This document shows, piece by piece, positions 35,045-43,713 of a stretch of 64,000 nucleotides of DNA. The position numbers and the translations under genes were made by a program. Origin of the DNA: an uncultured Alphaproteobacteria bacterium (GTDB lineage Bacteria; Pseudomonadota; Alphaproteobacteria; Parvibaculales; Parvibaculaceae). The DNA lies in contig CAISYL010000245.1 in assembly GCA_903889655.1 (NCBI GenBank), forward strand, positions 1 through 64,000. The letters are read 5' to 3'. Each line of letters starts with the position of its first letter. Positions within the stretch are counted from its first letter, which is position 1. The notes beneath the pieces are model-generated. The model ran no database searches, was not told where the DNA came from, and saw nothing but the letters and a program-made list of their open reading frames with translations.

Positions 35045-35491
35045 ATGATCGAACCCGCCGGCTATTGCATCGAAGACCTGAACGAAGGCATGGAAGCGTC
35101 CTTTTCGAAGACGCTGACCGATGCCGACATCGTTCTGTTTTCCGGCGTCTCCGGCGACACCAATCCGGTGCATCTCGATGCCGTCTATGCGGCGGGAACG
35201 CGCTTCGGCGGCCGCATCGTCCATGGCATGCTGACGGCGAGCCTGATCTCCGCCGTGCTCGGCACGAAGCTCCCCGGACCCGGCGCGATCTACCTCTCGC
35301 AGAACCTGCGCTTCCGCGCCGCGGTGAAGCCGGGCGACACGGTGACGGCGCGCGTCCGCGTCGCCACGCTCGACCGCGCCCGCAACCGCGTCACGCTTGC
35401 CTGCACCTGCCATGTCGGCGAGACGCTCGCCGTCGATGGCGACGCGCAGGTGATGGTCCCGTCGCGCGAGCAGAAGGGCGCCGCGTCCTGA
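35045..35491 (+). CDS. MaoC-like (R)-specific enoyl-CoA hydratase
   Basis: Hotdog-fold hydratase of 148 residues. The catalytic Asp/His pair appears in SGDTNPVHLD (D38, H43), typical of PhaJ/MaoC enzymes. GGRIVHGMLTASLIS is the adjacent conserved block. I start at the ATG at 35045. An in-frame ATG at 35012 adds eleven residues. The stop overlaps the ribF start in TGATG, so it is translationally coupled to ribF. It may feed (R)-3-hydroxyacyl-CoA from beta-oxidation. Confidence 0.88.
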   Translation: MIEPAGYCIEDLNEGMEASFSKTLTDADIVLFSGVSGDTNPVHLDAVYAAGTRFGGRIVHGMLTASLISAVLGTKLPGPGAIYLSQNLRFRAAVKPGDTVTARVRVATLDRARNRVTLACTCHVGETLAVDGDAQVMVPSREQKGAAS

Positions 35492-36450
35492 TGCAGATCC
35501 TCCGCCATTATGCCGGCGTGCCGAAACCGCTTCAGGGCGGCGTCTTCGCGCTCGGCAATTTCGACGGCGTGCATCTCGGCCATCAGCGTGTCATCGCCGA
35601 AGCCGCCGCCGTCGCGCGTGAGATGGGCGTGCCCCTCGGCGTGCTCGTCTTCGAGCCGCATCCCAAGCAGTTCTTCTTTCCCGACGAACCCTTCTTCCGC
35701 CTGACGCCCTTCCGCGCCAAGGCGCGCCTTCTCGAAAGCCTCGGCGTCGACATTCTCGCGGCCCTTCCTTTCGACGCCGACATGTCGAGAAAGCTCGCGC
35801 CGGAATTCGTCATGGATGTGGTCGTGAACGGGCTCAACGCGGTCCATGTCGTCGCCGGTTACGATTTCCGTTTCGGCAAGGGCCGCGCCGGCGATGCCGC
35901 GGTGCTCTCCTACATGGGCGAGATGGAGGGCTTCGGCGTATCGATCGTCCCCGAAGCCTCGCTCGACGGCGAAGCCTTTTCCTCGACCCGCATTCGCGAA
36001 CGGCTCGGCAGCGGCGATCCGAAAGGCGCCGCGCGCCTCCTCGGCCATTGGTGGACGGTCGAGACGCATGTGCGCACCGGCGACAAGCGCGGCCGCACCA
36101 TCGGCTTTCCGACCGCCAATCTCGCGCTCGAGGATCATGTGCAGCCGGCGCTTGGCGTCTATGCGGTCCGCATCGAACTCGAGGACGGGCCCTTCAAGGG
36201 CGTCTATGACGGCGTTGCCAATCTCGGCCGCCGCCCGACCTTCGACAAGCAGGACGTCGTGCTCGAAGTCCATATCTTCGACTTCGAAGGCGACATCTAC
36301 GGCCATCACGCCGCCGTCTCCTTCATCGACTATCTGCGGCCCGAGCAGAAATTCTCCGGCCTCGACGCGCTGAAGGAACAGATCGCGAAGGACAGCGCCC
36401 GCGCCCGCGCGCTGCTGGCCGCGACCCCCGCCGAATTCGCCGGCGCATGA
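35491..36450 (+). CDS. ribF: Bifunctional riboflavin kinase / FAD synthetase
   Basis: Converts riboflavin to FMN and FAD. The 319-residue protein has the adenylyltransferase motif GNFDGVHLGH at residues 22-31 and FEPHPKQFFFPDEPFFRLTPF. The kinase-domain GDKRGRTIGFPTANL is near residue 205. A strong conserved start at 35491, overlapping the MaoC stop. It is followed 10 bp later by a methyltransferase. Confidence 0.95.
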   Translation: MQILRHYAGVPKPLQGGVFALGNFDGVHLGHQRVIAEAAAVAREMGVPLGVLVFEPHPKQFFFPDEPFFRLTPFRAKARLLESLGVDILAALPFDADMSRKLAPEFVMDVVVNGLNAVHVVAGYDFRFGKGRAGDAAVLSYMGEMEGFGVSIVPEASLDGEAFSSTRIRERLGSGDPKGAARLLGHWWTVETHVRTGDKRGRTIGFPTANLALEDHVQPALGVYAVRIELEDGPFKGVYDGVANLGRRPTFDKQDVVLEVHIFDFEGDIYGHHAAVSFIDYLRPEQKFSGLDALKEQIAKDSARARALLAATPAEFAGA

Positions 36451-36460
36451 GCGCATCTTC

Positions 36461-37111
36461 ATGAGCATGGGCGACCCCGCCGCCTTCATCCGCGCCAACA
36501 CCATGCTCCACGAGCCGCCGCTGGTGCCGGAGGTGAAGCTCCACCTCGCCAGCGAGATCGTGCCGATCTGGCAGATGACGGAAGAAGAACTCGAAAAATC
36601 GGGCCTCCCCCCGCCCTTCTGGGCCTTCGCCTGGGCGGGCGGTCAGGCGCTGGCCCGCTATATCCTCGACCATCCCGAAACGGTCGCCGGCAAGCGTGTC
36701 CTCGATTTCGGCGCCGGCTCCGGCATGATCGGTATCGCCGCCATGAAAGCGAACGCGGCTTCAGTTCTTTCCGTCGACATCGACCCTTTCGCCGCCGCCT
36801 CCATTCACCTCAATGCAGAAGTGAACGGCGTTTCACTGAATGTCGCGACCGACGATATTGTCGGTTCGGCGAATGGGGGTTGGGACGTGATCCTGATCGG
36901 CGACATGTGCTACGAGCGCCCGCTGGCCGAACGGATAGAAACTTGGGTTCACTCTTTGGTCGATGGCGGCGCCACCGCCTATATCGGCGATCCGGGCCGC
37001 ACCTATCTGCCGAAATCCGGGCTGGAAAAGATCGTCTCCTATGCGGTCAAGACCACCCGCGAGCTTGAGGATACCGACGTCCGCAATACCAGCGTCTGGC
37101 GCGTTATATAG
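36461..37111 (+). CDS. Class I SAM methyltransferase, ETF-beta lysine methyltransferase-like
   Basis: A 216-residue methyltransferase with VLDFGAGSGMI at about residues 80-90 as the SAM motif. SVDIDPFAAASIHLNAEVNG and LIGDMCYERPLAERI are typical of the lysine methyltransferase group that includes the ETFB enzymes of animals and alphaproteobacteria. The target may be the electron-transfer flavoprotein beta subunit, an inference from family likeness. Convergent with HdeD. Confidence 0.8.
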   Translation: MSMGDPAAFIRANTMLHEPPLVPEVKLHLASEIVPIWQMTEEELEKSGLPPPFWAFAWAGGQALARYILDHPETVAGKRVLDFGAGSGMIGIAAMKANAASVLSVDIDPFAAASIHLNAEVNGVSLNVATDDIVGSANGGWDVILIGDMCYERPLAERIETWVHSLVDGGATAYIGDPGRTYLPKSGLEKIVSYAVKTTRELEDTDVRNTSVWRVI

Positions 37112-37115
37112 TGAA

Positions 37116-37700
37116 TTAAAGTTCACCTTTTCGTGCGACGACATCCTCGATGACCTTGGCGACCTTGCCCAGCAGGAACAGCGTCCCGCCCGCGACGATG
37201 AGATCGATGCCGAGCAGGATACCGAGGACGTAGAGCGAAGCGTCGGGCAGGAGCCAGAGCAGCGCGGCCGCCAGCGCAAGACTTGAAACGCCGTTCACGA
37301 TAACCCAGCCCTGCCCCGGCCGCTGGCTCATCTGCGCCGCCGAAAGGATGCGGATGATGCCGTCCGCCGCGAGGAAGCCGCCCAGCAGCAGGGTCAGGCT
37401 CAAGGCACCGGCGAGCGGATCGAAGAGGATCAGCGTGCCGACGCCGAGGCTGAGCAATCCCGCCAGCAGGTTCAGCACCACCGCCGGCGCGCCGCGCACG
37501 GAAAGCGCATGGGCGACCTCGACCAGCCCCGACATGATGAGCACCCAGCCGACGAAAATCGCCGTCGCCAGCGTACTGATAAAGGGAAAGACGATGGCGA
37601 GGATACCGCCCAGAATCAGGATCGCGCCCGCCACCAGATAGCCGTTCCGGTACCGCTGCATGGCCCCCGAGAGGCCCTTGTCGGTATTGTGATCGCTCAT
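37116..37700 (-). CDS. HdeD-like membrane protein (DUF308)
   Basis: A 194-residue protein of the DUF308/HdeD family with about six hydrophobic segments. Conserved motifs include GAILILGGILAIVFPFISTLATAIFVGWVLIMSGLVEVAHA and LLGGFLAADGIIRIL. HdeD belongs to an acid-resistance island in E. coli, but the role elsewhere is unclear. The ATG at 37700 has a GAAGGAG ribosome site. Convergent with the methyltransferase gene. Confidence 0.88.
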   Translation of the reverse strand: MSDHNTDKGLSGAMQRYRNGYLVAGAILILGGILAIVFPFISTLATAIFVGWVLIMSGLVEVAHALSVRGAPAVVLNLLAGLLSLGVGTLILFDPLAGALSLTLLLGGFLAADGIIRILSAAQMSQRPGQGWVIVNGVSSLALAAALLWLLPDASLYVLGILLGIDLIVAGGTLFLLGKVAKVIEDVVARKGEL

Positions 37701-37906
37701 CGAAATCTCCTTCAAGGGTCCGGGCCGCTTTCCCTCACTCTACCCCGCTCGCGCGACGGACCGATATGGCCCCATGCCGCAGGAACGGGCAAGCCGGTCA
37801 GATTTCGAAATAGGATGTGCAAATTTACGGTTTGCAGCGCGCCGTCCGCTCCTGCAGGTTCGCCTCGCCATTCATTCGATCCTCGCGACCCAAAAGGGAG
37901 CCCGTC

Positions 37907-38698
37907 ATGACCGAACACGTGATCACCGCCGTCGACAAGGGCGTGCTGACGCTGACGCTGAACCGCCCGGAAAAGAAGAACGCGCTGACCGACGCGATGT
38001 ACAAGGCGCTGGCCGACGGCATCGAACAGGCCGAGCGCGATCCGGCGATCCGCGTCACGCTCTTCCGCGCCAATGGCGATGCCTTCACCGCCGGCAACGA
38101 TCTCGCCGATTTCGCCGCCGCGGGCAACGCCCCGGCAAGCGCCACCAACGCCGGCCTCCAATCCAACGTGACGCGCTTTCTCGAGAATCTCGCGACGGCG
38201 GAGAAGCCGCTGATCGCCGCGGTGAACGGGCTCGCCGTCGGCGTCGGCGTGACGATGCTGCTGCATTGCGACCTCGCCTATGCGGGCGAGAGCGCGACCT
38301 TCCAGATGCCGTTCGTCAATCTCGGCCTCATCCCCGAAGCCGGCTCGACGCTGCTGCTGCCGCGCCTCGTCGGCCTGCAGAAGGCCGCCGACCTCTTCCT
38401 CACCGGCAAGAAGATCGGCGCCGCCAAGGCCGAGGCGATCGGCATCGTCGCCGAAATCTTCGCCGACGACGCCCTGCAGGCCGAAGCCCTTCTCCGCGCG
38501 CAGACGCTCGCCGCCAAGGCGCCCACCGCCGTCAAGCTTACCAAGGCGCTTCTGAAGGGCGACGACCGCGCCGCCGTGCTGGCGCAGCAGAAGAAGGAAG
38601 GCGCGCATTTCGCCGCCCAGCTCCGCTCGGCCGAAGTGAAGGAGGCGATCGCCGCCTTCTTTGAAAAGCGCGCGCCGGATTTCTCGAAACTGTCGTGA
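37907..38698 (+). CDS. Enoyl-CoA hydratase/isomerase family protein
   Basis: Crotonase-fold protein of 263 residues. TLNRPEKKNALTDAMY, FTAGNDLADF and PLIAAVNGLAVGVGVTMLLHCDLAYA are the CoA-binding and oxyanion-hole blocks. NLGLIPEAGSTLLLPRLVG carries the Glu-like acid of the active site. GGGAG precedes the ATG at 37907. Substrate not predictable. The C terminus is unusually Ala/Lys-rich. Confidence 0.93.
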   Translation: MTEHVITAVDKGVLTLTLNRPEKKNALTDAMYKALADGIEQAERDPAIRVTLFRANGDAFTAGNDLADFAAAGNAPASATNAGLQSNVTRFLENLATAEKPLIAAVNGLAVGVGVTMLLHCDLAYAGESATFQMPFVNLGLIPEAGSTLLLPRLVGLQKAADLFLTGKKIGAAKAEAIGIVAEIFADDALQAEALLRAQTLAAKAPTAVKLTKALLKGDDRAAVLAQQKKEGAHFAAQLRSAEVKEAIAAFFEKRAPDFSKLS

Positions 38699-38783
38699 TA
38701 ACGGAACGAATGTGACTTGAACCGGAGCGAGCCGGGCCCGACATAGGCGTCACTGCCAAAAACAAACAAGACAGAGGACGCCC

Positions 38784-39290
38784 ATGTCGCTTTCCATGTA
38801 TCAGGCTTCGATTCCCGTCATACTGCAGATGTTCGGCAGTATCTCCGCCGTGCTCGACAAGGCCGCCGCCCAGGCCGCCGAGCGCAAGATCGACCCCACG
38901 GTCCTCGTCAATGACCGCCTCGCGCCGGACATGCTTCCGCTCTCGGCCCAGATCCAGATCATGACCGACCAGGCCAAGGGCTGCGCCGCCCGCCTCGCCG
39001 GCATCGACATTCCCGCTTTTGCCGACACCGAAAAGACCATCGACGAGCTGAAGGCGCGTATCGCCAAAACCGTGGACTTCGTGAAGAGCCTGACGCCGGA
39101 TCAGATCAACGGCGCCGAGGACCGCGAGGTCGTGCTGAAAATCGGCGGCAACGACCTGAAACTGAAGGGAAGCCAGTATTTCTTCCACTTCTTCCTGCCG
39201 AACTTCTACTTCCACGCGACGACCGCCTACGACATCCTGCGCCACAACGGCATCCAGATCGGCAAGCGCGACTTCATCGGGCAGATTTGA
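38784..39290 (+). CDS. DUF1993 family protein
   Basis: A 168-residue protein with the DUF1993 pattern: SMYQASIPVILQMFGSISAVLDKAAAQAAERKIDPTVLVNDRLAPDMLPLSAQIQIMTDQAKGCAARLAG. The C-terminal SQYFFHFFLPNFYFHATTAYDILRHNGIQIGKRDFIG also fits. The family is a DinB-like four-helix fold and has no known activity. An AGAGGACGCCC sequence precedes its ATG. A palindromic repeat lies just downstream. Confidence 0.9.
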   Translation: MSLSMYQASIPVILQMFGSISAVLDKAAAQAAERKIDPTVLVNDRLAPDMLPLSAQIQIMTDQAKGCAARLAGIDIPAFADTEKTIDELKARIAKTVDFVKSLTPDQINGAEDREVVLKIGGNDLKLKGSQYFFHFFLPNFYFHATTAYDILRHNGIQIGKRDFIGQI

Positions 39291-39315
39291 TTGCAGACTG
39301 ACAAAATAAAAAATT

Positions 39316-39398
39316 GTCGTCCCGGGCTCGTCCCGGGACCCAGGGGCGTCGAATGCTGAGCAAGCGGCTTCTGGGCCCCGGCACAAGGCCGGGGTGAC
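39316..39398. repeat. Palindromic intergenic repeat (imperfect inverted pair)
   Basis: Left arm 39316-39344 and right arm 39370-39398 are imperfect reverse complements of each other. Each contains a GC-rich hairpin (CCCGGG-CTCG-TCCCGGG and CCCCGG-CACAAG-GCCGGGG). This is the kind of element frequently dispersed in alphaproteobacterial genomes. It is distinct from the element at 34805-34919. It lies between two convergent genes. Confidence 0.78.
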
Positions 39399-39418
39399 AT
39401 CTGAGTGAAAATGAAAAC

Positions 39419-40015
39419 TCAGTAAGCCAGCGGCCGGGTGCCCGTCGAAAGACGCTGCTGGAAAAGCCGCGGGCGGCCGGTGGCGCCGAAGGTCAGCGGG
39501 CGGCGCGCCGAAAGCGGATTGGCGCCGGCATGGGGCTGGGCCGTATCGATGCGCAAAGAGCCGAGGCGGCGCTCCGCCTCCTGCAATTCGCCGCCGCGAT
39601 CCTCGAGCAGCAGAGGCAGCCGCAGCACGCGCGCCCAGCTCCGCCAGCGCGCGGCGACGTCGGCGCCGTCGAACGAGGCATGCAGCACCACCGAATGCTT
39701 CTCGTTCGTCGCATGCACCATCTCGACGAGAATGACGGGCTTGGACCCCGATCCGTCGCGATGCGCGACGCGGAGCGCGACGCCGCGATAGGCCGACAGA
39801 AGCTCTGTCCAGACGAAGGGTCCGAGAATGGGCGAGGAATCGGTGACCTTCACGCAATCGCTGTGGACGACCGCATAGCGGATGAAGCCGAAAAGCCGCG
39901 AGGTGAGATCGGAGGCCGGAATGGTCACGCGCTGCGGCAGCACGAAGGGATCGGAATCGATCTCGCCCCCGTTCCAGCGTTTGCGTATCTGCCGAGCGGT
40001 CGCCGCCCTGCCCAT
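39419..40015 (-). CDS. Uncharacterised protein, DUF6101-like
   Basis: A 198-residue protein lacking a signal peptide. It has LPQRVTIPASDLTSRLFGFIRYAVVHSDCVKVTD and VEMVHATNEKHSVVLHASFDGADVAARWRSWARVLRLPLLLEDRGGELQEAE in the middle. The pattern resembles the DUF6101 group of alphaproteobacteria, which I recall only loosely. C terminus Arg/Pro-rich. No catalytic motif is evident. Confidence 0.65.
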   Translation of the reverse strand: MGRAATARQIRKRWNGGEIDSDPFVLPQRVTIPASDLTSRLFGFIRYAVVHSDCVKVTDSSPILGPFVWTELLSAYRGVALRVAHRDGSGSKPVILVEMVHATNEKHSVVLHASFDGADVAARWRSWARVLRLPLLLEDRGGELQEAERRLGSLRIDTAQPHAGANPLSARRPLTFGATGRPRLFQQRLSTGTRPLAY

Positions 40016-40193
40016 CGGATATCTCCGGTCGTTTCAGCCAATTTGTTTCGAATTGAAGCTATTCCCCCAAGGTTGGCATTCCCTTAACGTGCGGCCCGCC
40101 GGCGGTTCACCCACCCGAAACCGCTCCGATTTGGCTTGAACCCGGCTTTCCGGCATTCTCCCCGGCACCCGAAGCGCCTATCCCGGAAGCCTT

Positions 40194-41738
40194 ATGTCCT
40201 ATTCCTCCCTCCGCGACTTTCTCGACCGGCTCGACCAGACAGGCGACCTCGCCCGGGTGAAGGCGCCCGTCTCGACCGTGCTCGAAATGACGGAGATCCA
40301 GACGCGGCTGCTCGCGGAAAAAGGCCCCGCCGTCCTCTTCGAACAGGCCCTGATGGCCGACGGCCGCCCCTCGCCCATGCCGGTCCTCGTCAACCTTTTC
40401 GGCACGGTCGAGCGCGTGGCGCTGGCGGTCACGATGCCATCTTCCGGAAAAGGGGAAGCCGTCGAGCGCCGCAGTGCGAAAGACCTCCGCGAAGTCGGCG
40501 AGCTTCTGGCCTTCCTCCGCCAGCCCGAACCGCCGGGCGGCTTCCGCGAGGCCTTCTCGATGCTGCCGCTGCTGAAGACCGTCATGGCCATGAAGCCGAA
40601 GACGGTCTCCTCGGCGCCTTGTCAGGAAGTCGTGCTGAAGGGCGACGACATCGACTTGAACGCCTTGCCGATCCAGACCTGCTGGCCGGGCGAGCCCGCG
40701 CCGCTCATCACCTGGCCTCTCGTCGTGACCAAGGGTCCCGGCACCAAACGCGAGGACGATTACAATCTCGGCATCTACCGCATGCAGGTACTGGCAAAGA
40801 ACAAGACCATCATGCGCTGGCTCGCGCATCGCGGCGGCGCGCAGCATCATCGCCGCTGGAAGGCAGAAAAGTCGGAGCCGCTGCCCGTCGCCGCCGTCAT
40901 CGGCGCCGATCCGGGCACCATCCTCGCCGCCGTCACGCCGGTGCCGGACACGCTCTCGGAATACCAGTTCGCCGGACTGCTCCGTGGACAGAAGGTCGAG
41001 CTCGTCGACTGCAAAACCGTACCGCTGAAGGTTCCCGCCGAAGCGGAGATCGTCATCGAGGGCCATGTTTCCCTCGACGATTATGCCGACGAAGGCCCCT
41101 ATGGCGACCACACCGGCTATTACAACTCGGTCGAGAAATTCCCGGTCTTCACCGTCAGCGCGATCACCATGCGGCAGAAGCCCATCTATCTCTCGACCTT
41201 CACCGGCCGCCCGCCGGACGAGCCCTCGGTGCTGGGCGAGGCGCTCAACGAGGTCTTCATTCCGCTTCTCCAGCAGCAATTCCCCGAGATCGTCGATTTC
41301 TGGCTGCCGCCCGAGGGCTGCTCCTACCGCATCGCCGTCATCTCGATGAAGAAAGCCTACCCCGGCCATGCCAAGCGCGTGATGATGGGCGCCTGGTCCT
41401 ATCTTCGCCAGTTCATGTACACGAAATGGCTGATCGTGGTGGACGACGACATCGACGCGCGCGACTGGAAGGATGTGATGTGGGCGATCTCGACCCGCAT
41501 GGACCCGGTGCGCGACGTGACGCTGATCGAAGGCACGCCCATCGACTATCTCGACTTCGCAAGCCCCGAGTCAGGCCTCGGCGGCAAGATCGGCCTCGAC
41601 GCCACCAACAAATGGCCGCCCGAAACGAAACGCGAATGGGGCACGCAGATCCGCATGGACCAGACCGTCATCGACGAAGTGACGCGCAAATGGTCATCAC
41701 TCGGCCTTCCGGGCGCCGGCAAGCCGATCTGGAAGTGA
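40194..41738 (+). CDS. ubiD: UbiD-family decarboxylase
   Basis: Prenylated-FMN-dependent decarboxylase of the UbiD family, which removes the carboxyl group of the 4-hydroxybenzoate-derived ubiquinone precursor or a related aromatic acid. It is 514 residues and contains [56 protein letters not shown] and [17 protein letters not shown], the conserved Glu-rich active-site segment. [18 protein letters not shown] and DRDWKDV-like lines follow. No ubiX cofactor gene is visible here. Confidence 0.93.
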   Translation: MSYSSLRDFLDRLDQTGDLARVKAPVSTVLEMTEIQTRLLAEKGPAVLFEQALMADGRPSPMPVLVNLFGTVERVALAVTMPSSGKGEAVERRSAKDLREVGELLAFLRQPEPPGGFREAFSMLPLLKTVMAMKPKTVSSAPCQEVVLKGDDIDLNALPIQTCWPGEPAPLITWPLVVTKGPGTKREDDYNLGIYRMQVLAKNKTIMRWLAHRGGAQHHRRWKAEKSEPLPVAAVIGADPGTILAAVTPVPDTLSEYQFAGLLRGQKVELVDCKTVPLKVPAEAEIVIEGHVSLDDYADEGPYGDHTGYYNSVEKFPVFTVSAITMRQKPIYLSTFTGRPPDEPSVLGEALNEVFIPLLQQQFPEIVDFWLPPEGCSYRIAVISMKKAYPGHAKRVMMGAWSYLRQFMYTKWLIVVDDDIDARDWKDVMWAISTRMDPVRDVTLIEGTPIDYLDFASPESGLGGKIGLDATNKWPPETKREWGTQIRMDQTVIDEVTRKWSSLGLPGAGKPIWK

Positions 41739-41856
41739 CGTCGCGCGTGATACGCAATTCGCAATCTGCGTATAACGCGCGCCCCTCACCATAAGCCCAA
41801 CCCACGGCATATCTCTTGCTCCGCTTCGGCCGGAACGCGCGTCACACATGCCGTCG

Positions 41857-41871
41857 TTAATCTTTCCTAAA
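41857..41871. promoter_or_regulatory. CtrA-like site, proteinase copy 1
   Basis: TTAA-N7-TAAA, seven of eight matches to TTAA-N7-TTAA. It ends 52 bp before the GTG start of the first proteinase gene. Similar motifs precede copies 2 and 3. CtrA binding is inferred. Confidence 0.5.
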
Positions 41872-41923
41872 GCATGACGACGGACACTTGGCGCGGGACG
41901 ACAGCGATTCAGCGGGGACTTGC

Positions 41924-42604
41924 GTGGAACCCAGTCGAGTGTTGCGTGTGTTGTTTGTGCTGGGTTTTGCCGCTTCGCTGGCGATACCTGCGTCCGCGCG
42001 CGGCTTCGACGTGAATGTTTCCGCACCGGCGACCATGCCCATCGGCCCGCAGGTCGAAGCGCCTTACGGCTTCGTCGATTTCTGCACCCGCAATCCGGCG
42101 CCCTGCCGCCTGCATGCCACCGAAATCACCAACATCCGCCTCACGCCTGAGCATCGGGCGACGCTCGAGCGCGTCAATGCGGAAGTGAACCACCTGCCGC
42201 AAATCACCGACCTCGATAATTACGGCGTCGTCGAATACTGGTCCTACCCGAACAAGCGCGGCGGCGATTGCGAGGATCTGGCGCTCGAGAAGCAGCGCCG
42301 TCTCGTTGCGCTCGGCTTCCCCGAAGACGCGCTTCTCCTCGCCGTGGTGCGCCAGGCGAACGGCGAAGGCCACACGGTGCTGGTCGTCGAAACGGATCGC
42401 GGCGAATTCGTCCTCGACAATCTGAACCCCTCTATCCTCGCCTGGGCCGACGTCCCCTATACCTGGCGCAAGCGCCAGTCGCGCCTCGCCTCGGGCCTCT
42501 GGCAGAGCGTCGATCCGGACGCGACGAGAATCGCCGAAGCCTCGAAGCTCTCCAGCCAGCGCGATACGACCTCGGCCCCGCTTCGGTCCGGCACTCTGCG
42601 CTGA
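41924..42604 (+). CDS. Transglutaminase-like cysteine proteinase (BTLCP), copy 1
   Basis: Secreted BTLCP-family proteinase, the family of LapG that cleaves large adhesins. The 226-residue protein has a signal sequence (LRVLFVLGFAASLAIPASARG), a conserved FCTRNPAPC with C54 and C61, and the triad C116 (RGGDCEDLA), H150 (GEGHTVLV) and D165 (FVLDNLNP). I start at GTG 41924, which has a GGGGA ribosome site. TTG 41888 is an alternative. First of three tandem paralogues. Confidence 0.9.
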   Translation: MEPSRVLRVLFVLGFAASLAIPASARGFDVNVSAPATMPIGPQVEAPYGFVDFCTRNPAPCRLHATEITNIRLTPEHRATLERVNAEVNHLPQITDLDNYGVVEYWSYPNKRGGDCEDLALEKQRRLVALGFPEDALLLAVVRQANGEGHTVLVVETDRGEFVLDNLNPSILAWADVPYTWRKRQSRLASGLWQSVDPDATRIAEASKLSSQRDTTSAPLRSGTLR

Positions 42605-42761
42605 AAACGCCCCTCATTCGCCTGCCTGCGACGAAATGTCGAAGACATATGCTCCGTAGGCTGAATCCGCGGAACTTCGACTAAAAATTCCATGGTGAAA
42701 TGTCCCGTCGCTAAAATTTTAGGAAAATGCCGAATTTTAAGCACATTCCTCCCATGGTGAA
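42605..42761. other. Intergenic region before proteinase copy 2
   Basis: AT-richer than its surroundings, with a repeated ccatggtgaa at about 42690 and 42753. No gene seen. The CtrA-like site lies at its end. Confidence 0.4.
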
Positions 42762-42776
42762 TTAACTCGTCGGTAA
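42762..42776. promoter_or_regulatory. CtrA-like site, proteinase copy 2
   Basis: TTAA-N7-GTAA, seven of eight matches to TTAA-N7-TTAA. It ends 54 bp before the ATG of the second proteinase gene. Confidence 0.55.
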
Positions 42777-42830
42777 GTCCCGCAACCGATTTTGCGCCTC
42801 GCGTTGGATCGAGAGACCGGGAATTGGGCG

Positions 42831-43562
42831 ATGAAACCCTTGTGGCGGTGGTTGAGTGTCGTGAGCGAGGTGGGCCTTGCTCTGATGTTGACAGGATGTG
42901 CGGGCACGAACGGGACGGGCTTTCCGGATCTTCGGGGCAGCGTGCAGCTCGCATCCTACATGCCTGTCGGGCAACAGGTTGTGCCGCCCCACGGCTTCAT
43001 CGGCTTCTGCCTGCGCAGCGAGCCGGACTGTGCCGGCGGCACGGACACGCCGTCGAACCCCGCGCTGACGCCCGCTCGCTGGTCGGAACTCAACGACGTC
43101 AACGACTACGTCAATCGTCTTCCTGAAATCGAGGACAGCGATAATTACGGCCGCACGGAATACTGGACCTATCCCAACGAACGCGGCGGCGACTGCGAGG
43201 ATCTGGCGCTGCTGAAGCGCAAGCTGCTCATCGCCCGCGGCTGGCCTGCCGATGCCGTCCTTCTCGCCACGGCGCAGGAATGGAACGGCGAAGGCCATGC
43301 GCTGCTGGTCGTCGTGACGGACAAGGGCGACTTCGTGCTCGACAACAAGAACCCGGCGATCGTCTCATGGCGGGATGCGCCTTACACATGGAAGGCGCGC
43401 CAATCCCGCGCCCGGCCCTACGTCTGGGTCGATCTCGATCGCGACACGTTCAGAAACGCCGCGATGGAGACGCTTCCCCCGCTCGGCGCGACAGCCCCCT
43501 TCATTCTTGCCGCCCGCAGGATCTCCGGCCGGGCCGAACGAGACGGAGCCGCTCGCGGTTGA
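42831..43562 (+). CDS. Transglutaminase-like cysteine proteinase (BTLCP), copy 2, lipoprotein
   Basis: A 243-residue paralogue of the upstream proteinase. The signal ends in the lipobox LTGC at C23, so it is probably membrane-anchored. FCLRSEPDC (C60, C67) and the triad C122 (RGGDCEDLALL), H156 (GEGHALLVV) and D171 (FVLDNKNP) are intact. The ATG at 42831 is preferred over a TTG at 42792. The order and spacing of motifs match copies 1 and 3. Confidence 0.92.
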   Translation: MKPLWRWLSVVSEVGLALMLTGCAGTNGTGFPDLRGSVQLASYMPVGQQVVPPHGFIGFCLRSEPDCAGGTDTPSNPALTPARWSELNDVNDYVNRLPEIEDSDNYGRTEYWTYPNERGGDCEDLALLKRKLLIARGWPADAVLLATAQEWNGEGHALLVVVTDKGDFVLDNKNPAIVSWRDAPYTWKARQSRARPYVWVDLDRDTFRNAAMETLPPLGATAPFILAARRISGRAERDGAARG

Positions 43563-43653
43563 AGACCGTCCGTAGACGATCTTTCCTCCGTTTCGGATGA
43601 ACGCCTCACGCGAACGCGGATGCATCCAATCCCGTCTCGATTGACCGCTCGAT

Positions 43654-43668
43654 TTAAGACGCGGGTAA
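43654..43668. promoter_or_regulatory. CtrA-like site, proteinase copy 3
   Basis: TTAA-N7-GTAA, seven of eight matches to TTAA-N7-TTAA. It ends 45 bp before the ATG of the third proteinase gene. Confidence 0.55.
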
Positions 43669-43713
43669 GGACGCTGGACGACGCTCGGAGACCTCACGAT
43701 CGAGGTCGCTTCG

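Noticed and set aside
40136-41794. Long open frame (about 550 codons) across ubiD in another frame
   Set aside because: It overlaps the conserved UbiD gene throughout and its translation is Arg/Pro/His-rich, typical of a shadow frame in high-GC DNA.
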